Shown here: piece by piece, positions 32,220-42,593 of the stretch
How positions within the stretch are numbered: the stretch's first letter is position 1
How the letters are laid out: each line of letters begins with the position of its first letter
Source: Chrysogorgia sp. JL179-B06
Lineage: Eukaryota; Cnidaria; Anthozoa; Scleralcyonacea; Chrysogorgiidae
Assembly: GCA_035772405.1 (NCBI GenBank)
Contig: JAYKKM010000474.1
Location: 811,501 to 875,500 of the forward strand
DNA length: 64,000 nucleotides
Direction of reading: 5' to 3'
Notes under the pieces: model-generated
Told to the model about the DNA's origin: nothing
Databases searched by the model: none
The model's input: only the letters and a program-made list of their open reading frames with translations
Program-made: the position numbers and the translations under genes

Positions 32220-33542
32220 ATGAGTAAAAAAATTGAAGATGTGGAAAAAAATGACATATTATTTAGTGAACCTTTACAATTTTTTACTTCATCACCCTAT
32301 AATGATACGTTTACTGAATGTCGTGAAACTGAAATTATTGCGACGCCTGTCGATAATCAATCGACAGTATACACGTTTACAAGACATGGGAACGCCGTTG
32401 GATTAATGAAAACAAGTGATGCTAAAATAATGGCTAGATTATCGATTAGAAATGCTGCTGGAGTTATATCACCTGCAGCATCGGGGTTTTCGATGATTAC
32501 ATTACCCATTCGTACAATGTGGAAAACAAAAGAATTAAAAATAAATGAAAATTTAATTACGCCATCAGATAATTTTGCACATTTTGCATCATGGATAGAA
32601 TTTATAACGCGTCAAACACCATCGGGATATAAAGATTCTAAAGAGCTTAATTTAGCATATTTAGATACTGCCGAACATATGAGCAGTATCGCGGGTTTTC
32701 ATAATGGAACTGCTGTCGTAAATGCAGGAGGGAGACAAAAAACACTTGCATTTCAAAATCAATCACAGTATTTGATAGATGAGATTGATTGTTCATTATT
32801 TAGCGAAGGTGGTGCTGAAATATATATTCCCACAGTTGAATTACGTTTAACGCGGGCATTAAATACAATTGTAATGATGGGTGCCAATCATGCTAATATG
32901 CCCGTTGCTGATACTATAATTACCCTAGATGATTTTAAAATAAAAATTCCTGTATTTAAACCCAAAAAACAATTATCAAATGCGCTTAATATAGGGATGG
33001 TGACCCATAATAAAGAAACATTATATTATACAACCAATTATCGTTGTATTACTGAATCATTAGCTGCAGGACGAAATTCACATCAAGTAATCGATGTGTT
33101 TAATGGTAGCGTTCCTACACGTTTATATATTGTATTTTCTCCATTAGCAAATTGGAACGGGTCATATACTCATAATATTTTTGAGTTTAACTGGCCTAAT
33201 TATGATAATGTTGAAGTTTCGGTAAATAACGCTGTTTCCGGGAGAATAGAAAATCATGCTGAAGCTTACTCAAAATTACGTTCGGTATTAAATCGCAACT
33301 ATTCAGAAATGCCCATGACTTATAATGACTTTATAAACGGGTATTCTTTATTAGCATTTGATTTAACAGATAATAGAGACTCTCATCTTTCAGTATTACC
33401 CATAAGACCGTCGGGAAATGTTAATGTGGATTTTCATTTTTCTCAAAATACAGTGGCAGGGGCGTTAATATTTGTTGGTGAATTTCGAAATGAAATTATA
33501 GTAGGATTAAATACCCCTGCAAGATTATTACACAGCATTTAA
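32220..33542 (+). CDS. Major capsid protein (double jelly-roll), intact
   Basis: 440 aa, uninterrupted, with an A-rich leader right before the ATG. Features typical of Polinton capsid proteins: an N-terminal LFSEPLQFFTSSPYN region; a middle PVFKPKK and VFNGSVPTRLYIVFSP (second jelly roll); NWPNYDNVEVSVNN; and the terminal YNDFINGYSLLAFDLT, GNVNVDFHFSQ, ALIFVGEFRNEIIVG strands. Forms pseudo-hexagonal capsomers as a trimer in this family. It is the only long core gene without a break, and it lies in the expected order after the penton gene. Confidence 0.9.
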   Translation: MSKKIEDVEKNDILFSEPLQFFTSSPYNDTFTECRETEIIATPVDNQSTVYTFTRHGNAVGLMKTSDAKIMARLSIRNAAGVISPAASGFSMITLPIRTMWKTKELKINENLITPSDNFAHFASWIEFITRQTPSGYKDSKELNLAYLDTAEHMSSIAGFHNGTAVVNAGGRQKTLAFQNQSQYLIDEIDCSLFSEGGAEIYIPTVELRLTRALNTIVMMGANHANMPVADTIITLDDFKIKIPVFKPKKQLSNALNIGMVTHNKETLYYTTNYRCITESLAAGRNSHQVIDVFNGSVPTRLYIVFSPLANWNGSYTHNIFEFNWPNYDNVEVSVNNAVSGRIENHAEAYSKLRSVLNRNYSEMPMTYNDFINGYSLLAFDLTDNRDSHLSVLPIRPSGNVNVDFHFSQNTVAGALIFVGEFRNEIIVGLNTPARLLHSI

Positions 33543-33700
33543 TTATCAACATTTGTAACAAGGGGATGTACAAAAAAATATGAAGAACACAAAACCCATT
33601 ACAACAAAGAATAGAATAAAAAAAACAGTTATTAACAAAATACCCCTAAATCGTGAACATATTCTTGTATATCCACCGTTTTCAGTTTACGCATAAAAAA

Positions 33701-34250
33701 ATGAATGAAGATGAATTAAAAAAAGAAGAGGAAAAAAAATACGAAAAAAATGATAATTCAAGAGATGATGATGATGATGATGAAGTTGATAGCGAAAATG
33801 ATAGCGATGTTATTAGCGATGATGTTAGTGATGAAATGGATAGTGAAAGTTCCATTACTTCTTCTTCATCAAGTTGCGAAGACGATTTAAAATATTTAGA
33901 AACATTAGTTCAATTAAATAAAATAAAGAAAAAAGCCTTTGAAAAAAAAAAAGGATTTTTTACCATCGTTAAAAAAATATCTTAAAGCAGATATTGATAA
34001 AAAAAATACGTTGTTAGATTCTCAATTAATTAATAAATTACAATACATTGCTAAAAATATTTTAAATAAAAAAATTTCTATCCAACTTTCCAGTGATAAT
34101 AAATATATTTTGAATAAGTTTTCTAAGAACAAAATAAAAGAAAAAGATTTAAAAATATTATTATCTGTGGATTTTCGTATAATCAACATATATCAAAAAG
34201 CTTACAAATTACTTAACCAACAAATAAAAAAAAATGACCGAAGTAAATAA
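33701..34250 (+). pseudogene. Acidic Ser/Asp-rich protein with basic C-terminal half, one break
   Basis: Start chosen at 33,701 after AAAAAA. The first frame (to 33,985) has long Asp/Ser runs (residues 25-65) then YLETLVQLNKIKKK. At an A10 tract near 33,940 the frame changes, and a Lys-rich segment with SLKKYLKADIDKKNTLLDSQ continues to 34,250. Probably one gene interrupted by a homopolymer indel. Position next to the capsid gene suggests a scaffold or core component; that is inference. Confidence 0.5.
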
Positions 34251-34953
34251 AATGCAATTAATTAATCCGAGTAAATTAAATGAAATTTTAGATTTAATCA
34301 AAACTGATCATGAAAACGAAAAATTATTATATTACAAAAATAATTTCGAACTTATTGAAACTAAAAATAACATGAAAGAAGAAATGAAAAAAGTTAATAA
34401 TGATCAACGTGTCGCAGAGAGTATGGTTAGTTTTTTAAAAAGACAACAAAAGATGAAAAGAAAAAGTAATGAACTTGAAAATGAGGTGAACAATGATGAA
34501 TCACCCGAGATAAAGAGAACACCAACTGTGACAAGTGGTCAACAAATAAAAGAATTTCTTTAAAGGAAAAAAATTAAAATTAAGGGTACAGATATAGTAA
34601 AATTAAACGGTGTTGGAATAAACCATCATGATTTATTATACGATTTAACGCATAATGTCAGCAAACAAAACATGTTCAATCTTACACAACATAAGCAGAC
34701 GGTTGCTTTAAAAGAATTGAAAAAATTACATATGCCCGCCTATTATATACGTAATATAAAATTACGACAACGTTATATAAATTTGGGAAAAACCACTTCG
34801 GGGGTTTCGAATAACGGAGAACCCTCTACATCACTCACCACCCACATTGCTACACCTTCATCGCCACCCTATACAACACAAAGAAAATGGCGACGAAAAA
34901 TCAATGAATTTACATTGTTTTTTAACCCAATTTTTATTTACGAACGAGATTAA
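34234..34953 (+). pseudogene. Structural-block protein, coiled-coil then Thr/Ser-rich, one break
   Basis: The first frame 34,234-34,563 is charged and helical (KLNEILDLIKTDHENEKLLY, MVSFLKRQQKMKRKSNELE). The next frame, open through 34,953, continues with TDIVKLNGVGINHHDLLYDL, HMPAYYIRNIKLRQRYINLG and a Ser/Thr/Pro tail. The change falls near an A7 tract at about 34,566. Family not recognised; may be a minor virion protein. Confidence 0.45.
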
Positions 34954-35355
34954 TAAAATTTCAAAAATAAATAAGTTTTTAAATAAATATTATTTGGGTA
35001 CATTTCCTGCAAATATTTTTCCTAAAAAAATTTATTATCCCTCGTGTTGGATTTGGAATACGGATGAAGCAGATCAAAACGATCAACATTGGGTTGCTAT
35101 ATGGGTGGATAAAGAAAAACATATGAATTTTTTTGATAGTTTTGCTAAAGATGTCTCGTTTAATAAACGTGAATATTGGTATGATTATAGTGTAAAAAAA
35201 GGACTAACATTTCAATATATTCAAATAAACAATTACAATCCAAAAATACTGCCGTGTGTGGAAATTGGAGTTTATTATATTTATACAATCAATGTCGTAA
35301 TGAAATCGAAATAATAATAAACAAAAAATATTTAAAAATGAACGTATCAAACTAA
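34904..35355 (+). pseudogene. Adenain-type cysteine protease, frame break before the Cys
   Basis: The Met at 34,904 fits the family start. Catalytic His is in DQHWVAIW, the acidic residue in MNFFDSF. The expected Cys-Gly motif is not in this frame; a CGNWSLLYLY segment is seen in another frame starting near 35,260, after an A5 tract, and runs to a stop at 35,355. So one small indel appears to separate the catalytic residues. Family role: maturation cleavage of virion precursors, often after Gly-Gly. Confidence 0.75.
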
Positions 35356-35515
35356 AAAACGATATTAAATTTAAAAAAAAATAGAAACAATTTTGGGTAG
35401 TGTACTCGTGGGAATATATAATAAAAAATGTAAAAAAAATTGTAAGAGTAATAACAATCAGTCATGTTGTAGTTTTAATAATGCCAATTTTTAATTAAAC
35501 AAAAAAATTAACTAT
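35356..35515. other. AT-rich intergenic between convergent genes
   Basis: Poly-A/T tracts where the plus-strand capsid block meets the minus-strand ATPase/PolB block. A short CxnC-containing frame is not convincing. Probably the shared 3' region. Confidence 0.4.
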
Positions 35516-35749
35516 TTACAGGGGTTTATTATTTTTTTCTTTCCCCAGTGCTCTAATTATCAAACGTCCAAAGATCCCTCCTTTTTGGTTTCTTTTTCGA
35601 TCACCCCCTTTTTGTTTTCTTTTTCGAATACCAATTCCCAATTGATTTCCAACTAACGATCCCAAAGGTCCAAACATATCTAGAACACTACCCCCTTTTT
35701 GTTTCTTTTTTCTAGAGACCCTCCTGCTTCTATATCTTCTTCTTGTCAT
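35516..35749 (-). CDS. Basic protein with three QKGG repeats, 77 aa
   Basis: MTRRRYRSRRVSRKKKQKGG, then a hydrophobic Gly-rich segment (VLDMFGPLGSLVGNQLGIGI), RKRKQKGG, RKRNQKGG and IFGRLIIRALG. Three basic-QKGG units in one chain suggest stepwise processing into small basic peptides. Same family as the 32,043 protein by its N-terminus. Likely a virion core precursor (inference). Confidence 0.7.
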   Translation of the reverse strand: MTRRRYRSRRVSRKKKQKGGSVLDMFGPLGSLVGNQLGIGIRKRKQKGGDRKRNQKGGIFGRLIIRALGKEKNNKPL

Positions 35750-35873
35750 GTTTTTAAAAAAAATTCATACACAATATACACACCCCATACTATATATACT
35801 TTTTAAAAAAAAAACGATTTTCAACAACTTTTTATTTTTTAAAAAAATATTTTCTTTTTCTTTTTACATTTAT

Positions 35874-36552
35874 TTACAAATCATAGATTATCGTTGATTC
35901 ATGTGGCAATACATTGGTTCTAATTCTACAATTTTCATACCCTTTTCTACAATTATCAAATACCAAATAACCATAGGGTTTCTCATTAATTTCACTTAAT
36001 ACTTTATTTAATCTATTTCTATTAATTTTTTTATTATCACATATCGTATACATATTATTATAATCGCTTAAATTTTTAAACATAACATAATATTGACTAT
36101 TGACACGTAAATTTCGCAATTTACCATTACCATATGTTAAATTTTGATATGTAAAAATAACACTAATATTACGATGATGGACATCTTGAGTTGCAATATT
36201 ATCTATTCTTTCAAGATTTTCTTTTGATGATGTTGCAACTAACATGAGATCATCTAATATTATTAAAGTATTTTCACGGGTATTCGTTTGTATATCGGTA
36301 ATGCGGGGAATACCCTTTTGACAATCAATAAATTCAACACTAATATCTGTTTTTTTCCGCAAGACCTTTTTCCATTTCTGCGTACAGAGGTTGATAAATT
36401 GAATATAAATAAACCATTTTAACAATTGCGGGTGTAATCATAATGTTAATATTTTTCAATAATTGTAATATCCAATATGTTTTCCCGCTTTGACTAGGAC
36501 CACATAACGTTAACATAAAAGGGTGTTGAAATGGTAATGAAACATTGTTCAT
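35874..36552 (-). pseudogene. Packaging ATPase (FtsK/A32-type), one frame break
   Basis: The first frame (36,552 to 36,340) has the Walker A GPSQSGKT at residues 18-25. The second frame (36,425 to 35,874) has the Walker B LIILDDLML, then VIFTYQNLTYGNGKLRNLRVNSQ, a sensor/arginine-finger-like region. The break lies at an A7 tract near 36,350. Starts 2 bp from the PolB gene end on the same strand. Family role: pumping genomic DNA into the procapsid. Confidence 0.85.
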
Positions 36553-36553
36553 T

Positions 36554-39500
36554 TCAGTTATCTAAAAATCCAAACGGAATCGTATTAAAATTATTTTTAA
36601 CAACACGTTTATTAAATGTAAATGAAAATTTTTTTATTTCATCCTCAATAAAAATATGATTAAGTTTATCTTTACATATTTTATTGTGATATTTAATTTC
36701 GATGATCTGATCTTGATTTTTAAGACATTGTGTCAAGGATAGAAAATTCAATTTTTCTTTTATTGTTTCATTTTTTAAAGTAAAACCTTTGACATGCATA
36801 CATTCCTGATTTAAATTAGTTATATACGCGTAACATTTTGGACCCATTGAACAAAAATTTGTTATCCATTCATTTTCATTTAATTCATTCGTTAAATCTC
36901 CTAAATAATTTCCCGTTTTAACATCAGTATAATTATTTTCATCAGATATATAAATAACAGAATCTGTATCAAAATATAAAACGCGATCGTCTAATTTAAC
37001 GAGTAACTCGTATAATTTCAAACGTGCATATGCAGTAACAAAACATGCAATGATTACATTCCCCGTTTTTAGAGGGGTTGTTGCATCATCAATTTTTTCA
37101 TATGTACAACGTAATAATGTTTCGTTTATAAATTCCATCGATGTTAATTTTTTACTTTTATCATTGGCGATATTTAATAATTCTTCATAATCGTTTAAAA
37201 AACACACTTGTGTATTATTTTCGTTTTGGGCAAATTTTCCCCATAACGAATTTAAAAATGTTTTTGCAATAGTTCTTAATCCGGGATTTTTCTATATTTT
37301 GTCTTTATCTAAAAAAACATTTTCATTTTTTAAATAATCATTACAATACTGTTTAATTTTATCATCATTTTTACTTCCATCTGCGTTCAAACAATCCGTA
37401 GGAATTCCTGAAGATTCTTGTTTAATTTTTAAAAATTGATTTACGTATTGTGTAAAGATTTTTTCTTTGCGTTCAAAATGATATATTTCGTAAAGAGCTA
37501 TTATTTTATATCCCTTATCTATAGCAACATTAATCTCAACACTAGTCCAAGTACCCGTCAAGTATCGATCGCTTTCATTATGTTCACATTTATTACATTT
37601 ATCCACAGCACATTTATAACATAATGGAAATAATAATTTCCCATCTATTCTAACGGGTAAAACAGGAAAGTAAATATTTCGAGGAGGTGAAATACAACAT
37701 TTTACTAAACCAAATATGTCCTTTATTTTTATTTTATTACAATCTTTACCCAGTAAAATAGTAGGATGACCCACGGGAAAATCATAATTTTTTTGTACAT
37801 GAGGGTATAGCGATGTAAAATCTACGTAACTTATTCGTTCGTTGGGTTTTGTTTCTTTAAATAAACATACGGGGGACGTTCGTCCACCATATAATGCGTC
37901 ACGTGGTGTTAAAGGAGTAAACGGATAAAATTTTCTTTTCTTTTCAATTAATTGTTTCTGTGTATATATTTTTTCTTCTAAATAATCACATTCCCACATC
38001 TCGATTAATTTGTAACCGGCATTTTGTATTGTCCAAGAAAAACGTTGCGTATTTGCATATAAATTACTAAATTTTTCGTTTGTAAGAACGTTTAATGCAT
38101 AGGGGTCAAAACATTTGGGACATCTGTGATAAAAACAACCATGAAATTGATATATCGTTTCATTATAAAAACCATCGACAAAACGTCCTAGAATTTTTTT
38201 CTCACCATTTTGTGAACAGATATATTCTAAATTTCCTCCTAATTCTCGATTAATTTCATCTAACCAATCAATAGCAATTAAACTCTGTTTTACACCCCCC
38301 CCCCCCTATACCCCGAGCAGGAATAATTCCTACACAATTTGTTTTAAAAAAATTAAGTCTATACACTTTCAAAGCTAAACTAGCAATCGTAATACAATTC
38401 TTTGCATAAAAGGGGGTGATATGACCTATGGTACCGATCATTGTAGAAAATTTAACACACCCCTTTCTTAAAATATCTACATCACTACAACAATAATAAT
38501 AAATCTCTTTACGAAATATATATTTCTCTTTCTTTTTTTCTGAATACCATTTTTCTGTTGCTGTATTCATATGTTTCGTATCAAAAAATTTCCCATCTAC
38601 AATTTCACCCTCATAAGTTAAATCGTAAAATTCATAAGGATGAAATCCCTTACATTCCCCTTGAAGATCCATCGCTTTTGGAATATCCGCTAATTTCATA
38701 CTAAAAAACAAATAAGTATCGAGGATTCTAATATTTTGTTCTTTAATTATTAAACTCATTATTTTAGTACCGTTCATTATAGTGTTCGGCATTATCTGTT
38801 TTATTTCTAAAAAATATTTTAAAATAAAAATAGTATCAAATCTACCCCCGTTATGAGCTATCCAAACGGAATTTGTTTGTGCAAACATAAATTCACATAA
38901 AGTTTCAATAACATTGTTATCAAAAATAAATTGTCTATTCCCACAACAACTAACTTTTTCAATAGTATTATCGATAATTTTTTGATCCTTTTTTTCAAAT
39001 ATTTTTGTTTTTTTAAATTCAATATGTTGACATTTTTTACATACCTTTTGGACGATACAATAAAACGGTACGAGCAATTTAGTTTCGGTTACGTTTGTTT
39101 CAAAATCAAAAAAAAATAAAGTGCGTTCACTTTCTTTCCTCTTGTTATATTCAAGTGAAAGGGGTTTCACATAACAAAAATGAGGTTGTTTCATGTATTT
39201 GTCACAATGAAAACAAAATCGTTTGCTACAATCATGTTTAACTGTTTTATTAGAAAAAATGAAAAAGAATCGAGGACAAATTTTGTTACAGGTTTTACAA
39301 TAAAACAAATATTGACACGGTGTTAAACGGTTATAATTATCCTGAGAAGGTTTAAAAATTTTATTTGTTAAATGATTTGTAAAACAATTTTCATCATAAA
39401 AAATTATATCACAACTGCTACAAATAAGTTTATTATTTTTATCTTTACAATTATTATTTATAACATCGTAAACAAGTTAAGTTATTTGTAGCACATAGGT

Positions 39501-40064
39501 GATTATCGACATATTCATGGCGTGTAAAATAACTCATACATTTAACACAAAAAGAACTGGAGCTAGTTTAGAAAATTCCTTTATGCTTAAGACTACATCG
39601 TAATGATTATTATTTAACCATAAACATACAATTTCATTAGTCAATTTAATAAGATTACCTTCACTATCAGTTCGTGAATCATAAATTATATTATCGGAAT
39701 GAGTGTCAGCATACACTAACAAATCAACACCCTGTTTTTTTAAATAATTATTATATACAAAATTAAACTGTGTAGCATCAACATTACCCTCGGGGATCCC
39801 ACATTCCCGATATACATTTCGAATTTCTTCACACGTAAATAAATCATCAACGGGTTTATTTGGTTTTCTTTTCATTATAAAATATTTATAGTCTTGTTTT
39901 AAAAATGATAAACCCACTAATATTGCTAAAGCAAAACAACAATCTTTCACTGTACGAAATAATACATGGCTAAGAATATAAAATACACCCGTGCGAAATT
40001 TACGACCATATTTTTTTACATTACTTTTCACGCCGCCTTTATCTGTAGCATTTCCCTTATTCAA
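36554..40064 (-). pseudogene. Protein-primed family B DNA polymerase, fragmented
   Basis: About 3.5 kb in several frames. 40,064-39,534: N-terminal region ending in an LNNNHYDVVLSIKEF segment. About 39,537-39,310: Cys-pair zinc-finger-like pieces. 39,308-38,268: exonuclease domain with FFFDFETN (Exo I), WIAHNGGRFD (Exo II), YYCCSDVDIL (Exo III). 37,999-36,554: DFTSLYPHVQ (motif A), KTFLNSLWGKFA (motif B) and YFDTDSVIY (motif C). Breaks: near 39,540 and 39,450; at the C12 run 38,295-38,306; and an in-frame TAG at about 37,293. All catalytic motifs are still present. Confidence 0.9.
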
Positions 40065-40095
40065 ACTATTATAAATACTTTTTTTCCTTAGTACA

Positions 40096-40752
40096 CTATT
40101 TTTTTTTATTTGTACTTATTCCTGCGGGAAAAGTTTGAACTATTACCTTACTATTCCAACCATTAGCTATTATTTCTTTATTACTCTGCATAAATTTTCC
40201 CATAATATTTAAGAAATATTTAATGTCAAAGTCTTTCACGGGTAAAACGGCTGTAGAGAAAAAACTTTTTGGAGCATTACTACAGATAAATCTAACATAA
40301 TCATCATCACTTTTTACATTTGCCCGTGCAATGTTAATTAAATAAGAAAAAACCAACGATAACGATTGAATAAAACTAATACAATTTACCGTTTTTTCCC
40401 GTGAAACATTCAATGAAAAATGTTGTTCAGTGACTTTAAATTTATCTCTACTAATAGTTTCTATATGATTAACAGAAAAATAATCGTCTATTTTTTCATT
40501 TTTCTTACTTTCTTTTTTCTTATTAAATAAACTTACAATTTTATCTATATCTTTTTGACTATATTTTAATTTTTTCTGATCATCATTCATCTTCTTTTTT
40601 TTTCTAAAACAAGAAAAACATGTACTTTTATTTTTATTTATGTTTTCGTCTTCACCATCAACACGATCAACTGTAACATCGTATGAATCCTGTATATTAA
40701 TACATGTCAACGTAAGTATAGGAGGGATTTTTTTTGATAATAAAGAACCCAT
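40096..40752 (-). CDS. Polinton protein with MGSLLS N-terminus, 218 aa (PolB-linked)
   Basis: MGSLLSKK fits the N-myristoylation consensus MGxxxS. Then a Cys-Lys patch (CFSCFRKKKK), a charged linker, and a folded-looking C-terminal part (HFSLNVSREKTVNCISFIQS, FFSTAVLPVKDFDIKYFLNI). It precedes PolB on the same strand by 31 bp; in other Polintons a similar domain is, as I recall, found in the N-terminal region of the polymerase protein, so it could be the detached PolB N-terminus. The two readings (separate membrane-anchored protein or PolB N-terminus) are not resolved. Confidence 0.55.
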   Translation of the reverse strand: MGSLLSKKIPPILTLTCINIQDSYDVTVDRVDGEDENINKNKSTCFSCFRKKKKMNDDQKKLKYSQKDIDKIVSLFNKKKESKKNEKIDDYFSVNHIETISRDKFKVTEQHFSLNVSREKTVNCISFIQSLSLVFSYLINIARANVKSDDDYVRFICSNAPKSFFSTAVLPVKDFDIKYFLNIMGKFMQSNKEIIANGWNSKVIVQTFPAGISTNKKK

Positions 40753-40793
40753 TTAAAAAAAACTAAAACAAAAAAAAGAAAGTAAAAAAAAAT

Positions 40794-41132
40794 ATGAGTG
40801 AAATTGTTTATATTGAAATATATTTACAAATGTCTAACTCACCTTATATCGGGTATGAAATTCAAGATAATGATCCTTCAATATTATTTACGCCGTATCT
40901 TTTAAAGGAATGTTTACTAAATTTTACAGAAGGTAAAGAAAAGATAATACCTATTTCATCAAAGATTTTAAAACAAAGAATAACAGAATTAAAAAAAGAA
41001 ATATACAACTGTCCCGAAGATATTATCTATAAAGTAGAATGTTTGGTAAAATTTATTCAGACACATGAAAAAAATAATGATTATTTAGGAATAAAAACTA
41101 TATTTGTTACCTCGAAAAAAACGGAACACTGA
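40794..41132 (+). CDS. Upstream ORF, possibly N-terminus of the SET protein, 112 aa
   Basis: ATG after an A-run; divergent from the 40,752 gene with 40 bp between them. IYLQMSNSPYIGYEIQDNDP, then a helical charged part. It ends at an A7 tract (TCGAAAAAAACGG) where the SET frame, which has no ATG of its own, takes over. A single indel would make one protein of about 280 aa. Confidence 0.5.
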   Translation: MSEIVYIEIYLQMSNSPYIGYEIQDNDPSILFTPYLLKECLLNFTEGKEKIIPISSKILKQRITELKKEIYNCPEDIIYKVECLVKFIQTHEKNNDYLGIKTIFVTSKKTEH

Positions 41133-41643
41133 TAAATCTCAAAGTATACGTCACGTTCTTCAATGTAGAAGTAATACCCTAAAAATAATAAGATGTCGTA
41201 AACGAACAGCAAAAATAAAAAAATGTTGGATTCATTTAGCAAAACAAAATAACTTACGTATCAAGAAATCAAATATCCCAAATGCTGGTGAAGGATTATT
41301 TGCTTGGAAAAAACCTTTTAAACCCGATCGTAATATTTCTTATTACATGGGAGAAAAAACAACACAAGCCAAATTGGATCGTAAATATGGTAAAAATACT
41401 AATGCTGTATATAGTATTTGTAACGATGCAAACACTTGTATCGATGCCTATTTCACAAATCACGCAGCAGCACGTTATGCGAATAATGGGAAAACCGGTT
41501 CTATATATAAAAATAATTCCGATTTTGTTTACGACCCCAATAATAAAAAAATGAATTTAGAAAGTATAAAACATATAAAACCCCATGAGGAAATTTTTGC
41601 AGACTATGGTGATAATTATTGGCAGAGAAAACAACCTTCATAA
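41104..41643 (+). CDS. SET-domain lysine methyltransferase homologue
   Basis: SET landmarks in order: IPNAGEGLFAWKKPF (N-terminal G-x-G-L/F motif, about residues 58-72), YYMGE, CIDAYFTNHAAARYANN (the NHxxxxN AdoMet site, about 113-129) and EEIFADYGDNYW (E-x-x-x-DY, about 162-173). The upstream 55 residues are Arg/Lys/Cys-rich. The frame opens on TTG, so the true start is probably in 40,794-41,132. The family transfers methyl groups to lysine, often in histones. Target unknown; note the H3-like N-terminus of the 46,365 protein in the same element. Confidence 0.75.
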   Translation: MLPRKKRNTDKSQSIRHVLQCRSNTLKIIRCRKRTAKIKKCWIHLAKQNNLRIKKSNIPNAGEGLFAWKKPFKPDRNISYYMGEKTTQAKLDRKYGKNTNAVYSICNDANTCIDAYFTNHAAARYANNGKTGSIYKNNSDFVYDPNNKKMNLESIKHIKPHEEIFADYGDNYWQRKQPS

Positions 41644-41645
41644 CA

Positions 41646-41929
41646 ATGGTAGGAAGAATAAGAGAGTTACGAGGTGGTGATTTTAAGGGGAAAAAAAGGC
41701 AACGTGGAGGTATCTTTAAAGGGAAAAAAAGGCAACGTGGAGGAAATAAAACAGTCAATAAATACGGCAAACTTTTTATAAACGATTTTAAAAAAGAGCT
41801 TAAAAAAAAGCTAATGTAGTAAAAATTATTGCAAAACTAGGAACGAAAAAAATCAAAAGACGTTTTCAAAAAGGAGGACTTGTATATCATAAACCCAGAA
41901 ACCATGTTGAAAAGTTTTTAATGTATTAA
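41646..41929 (+). pseudogene. Basic GG-motif core-like protein, one break
   Basis: First frame 41,646-41,819: LRGGDFKGKKRQRGG followed by IFKGKKRQRGG, a tandem repeat of 11 residues, then KYGKLFINDFKKELKKK. At an A8 tract the frame changes, and the next frame ends with RRFQKGGLVYHKPRNH at 41,929. Belongs with the QKGG basic proteins. Starts 3 bp after the SET gene stop. Confidence 0.55.
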
Positions 41930-41951
41930 TTTTCAAATAAAAAAAATACAT

Positions 41952-42561
41952 TCATTGTATTATTTCGTTACATAAAAGGATATTGTCCATTGAATATTTT
42001 TCTACATTACAACCTCTTATTTCATTAAAATTTACACTGGTGAAATTAGGGTAATCCCCATTACATTCGCATTCCCCTTTACATTTTTTACAAGAGTATT
42101 TTATAGTTTTATTATAAACAAAAAAATCATAATATAATGCTATAATACTCCTAAAGCACTCATAAGTAAAACAATGTTTTCTATCGTAATCTAGTATCTT
42201 TAAATATTCTCCAATTCCTTTGTCGCTGATACGTGGTTGTCGGTCTTTCCATACTTCACATATTTTACGAAGAAATTCGTAACATTCTTCTGGAATTGCG
42301 TGTTCCTCATGATGTATAATCCATATCTGGGGATTTTTTGAACATTCTACTTCCAGTATAAATTTATACCGTAAATATTTTTCATAATCAGCTATAGATA
42401 TTAGTAGATGATATCTTGATTTCCCAACTTCCACACTTCCTACTAATTGCCAAAAAAAAACGGATTCCACATAACTGTATTGTGTTAAATCGTGATAAAT
42501 CTTATATCCCTCTTGATTTAATACTCTCTGAAAAATAGCAATGACACTTACACACAACCAT
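41952..42561 (-). CDS. Polinton accessory protein, about 201 aa, unrecognised
   Basis: The open frame begins with a non-ATG codon; an ATG at 42,561 lies in another frame just upstream, so the start may be broken. TATATATAAAG lies about 20 bp further upstream. Contains WIIHHEEHAIPEECYEFLRK, a Cys cluster (CKKCKGECEC) and no membrane segment. Family not recognised. Confidence 0.5.
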
Positions 42562-42593
42562 CTTGAAAAAACGATCTTTATATATAGACATAT

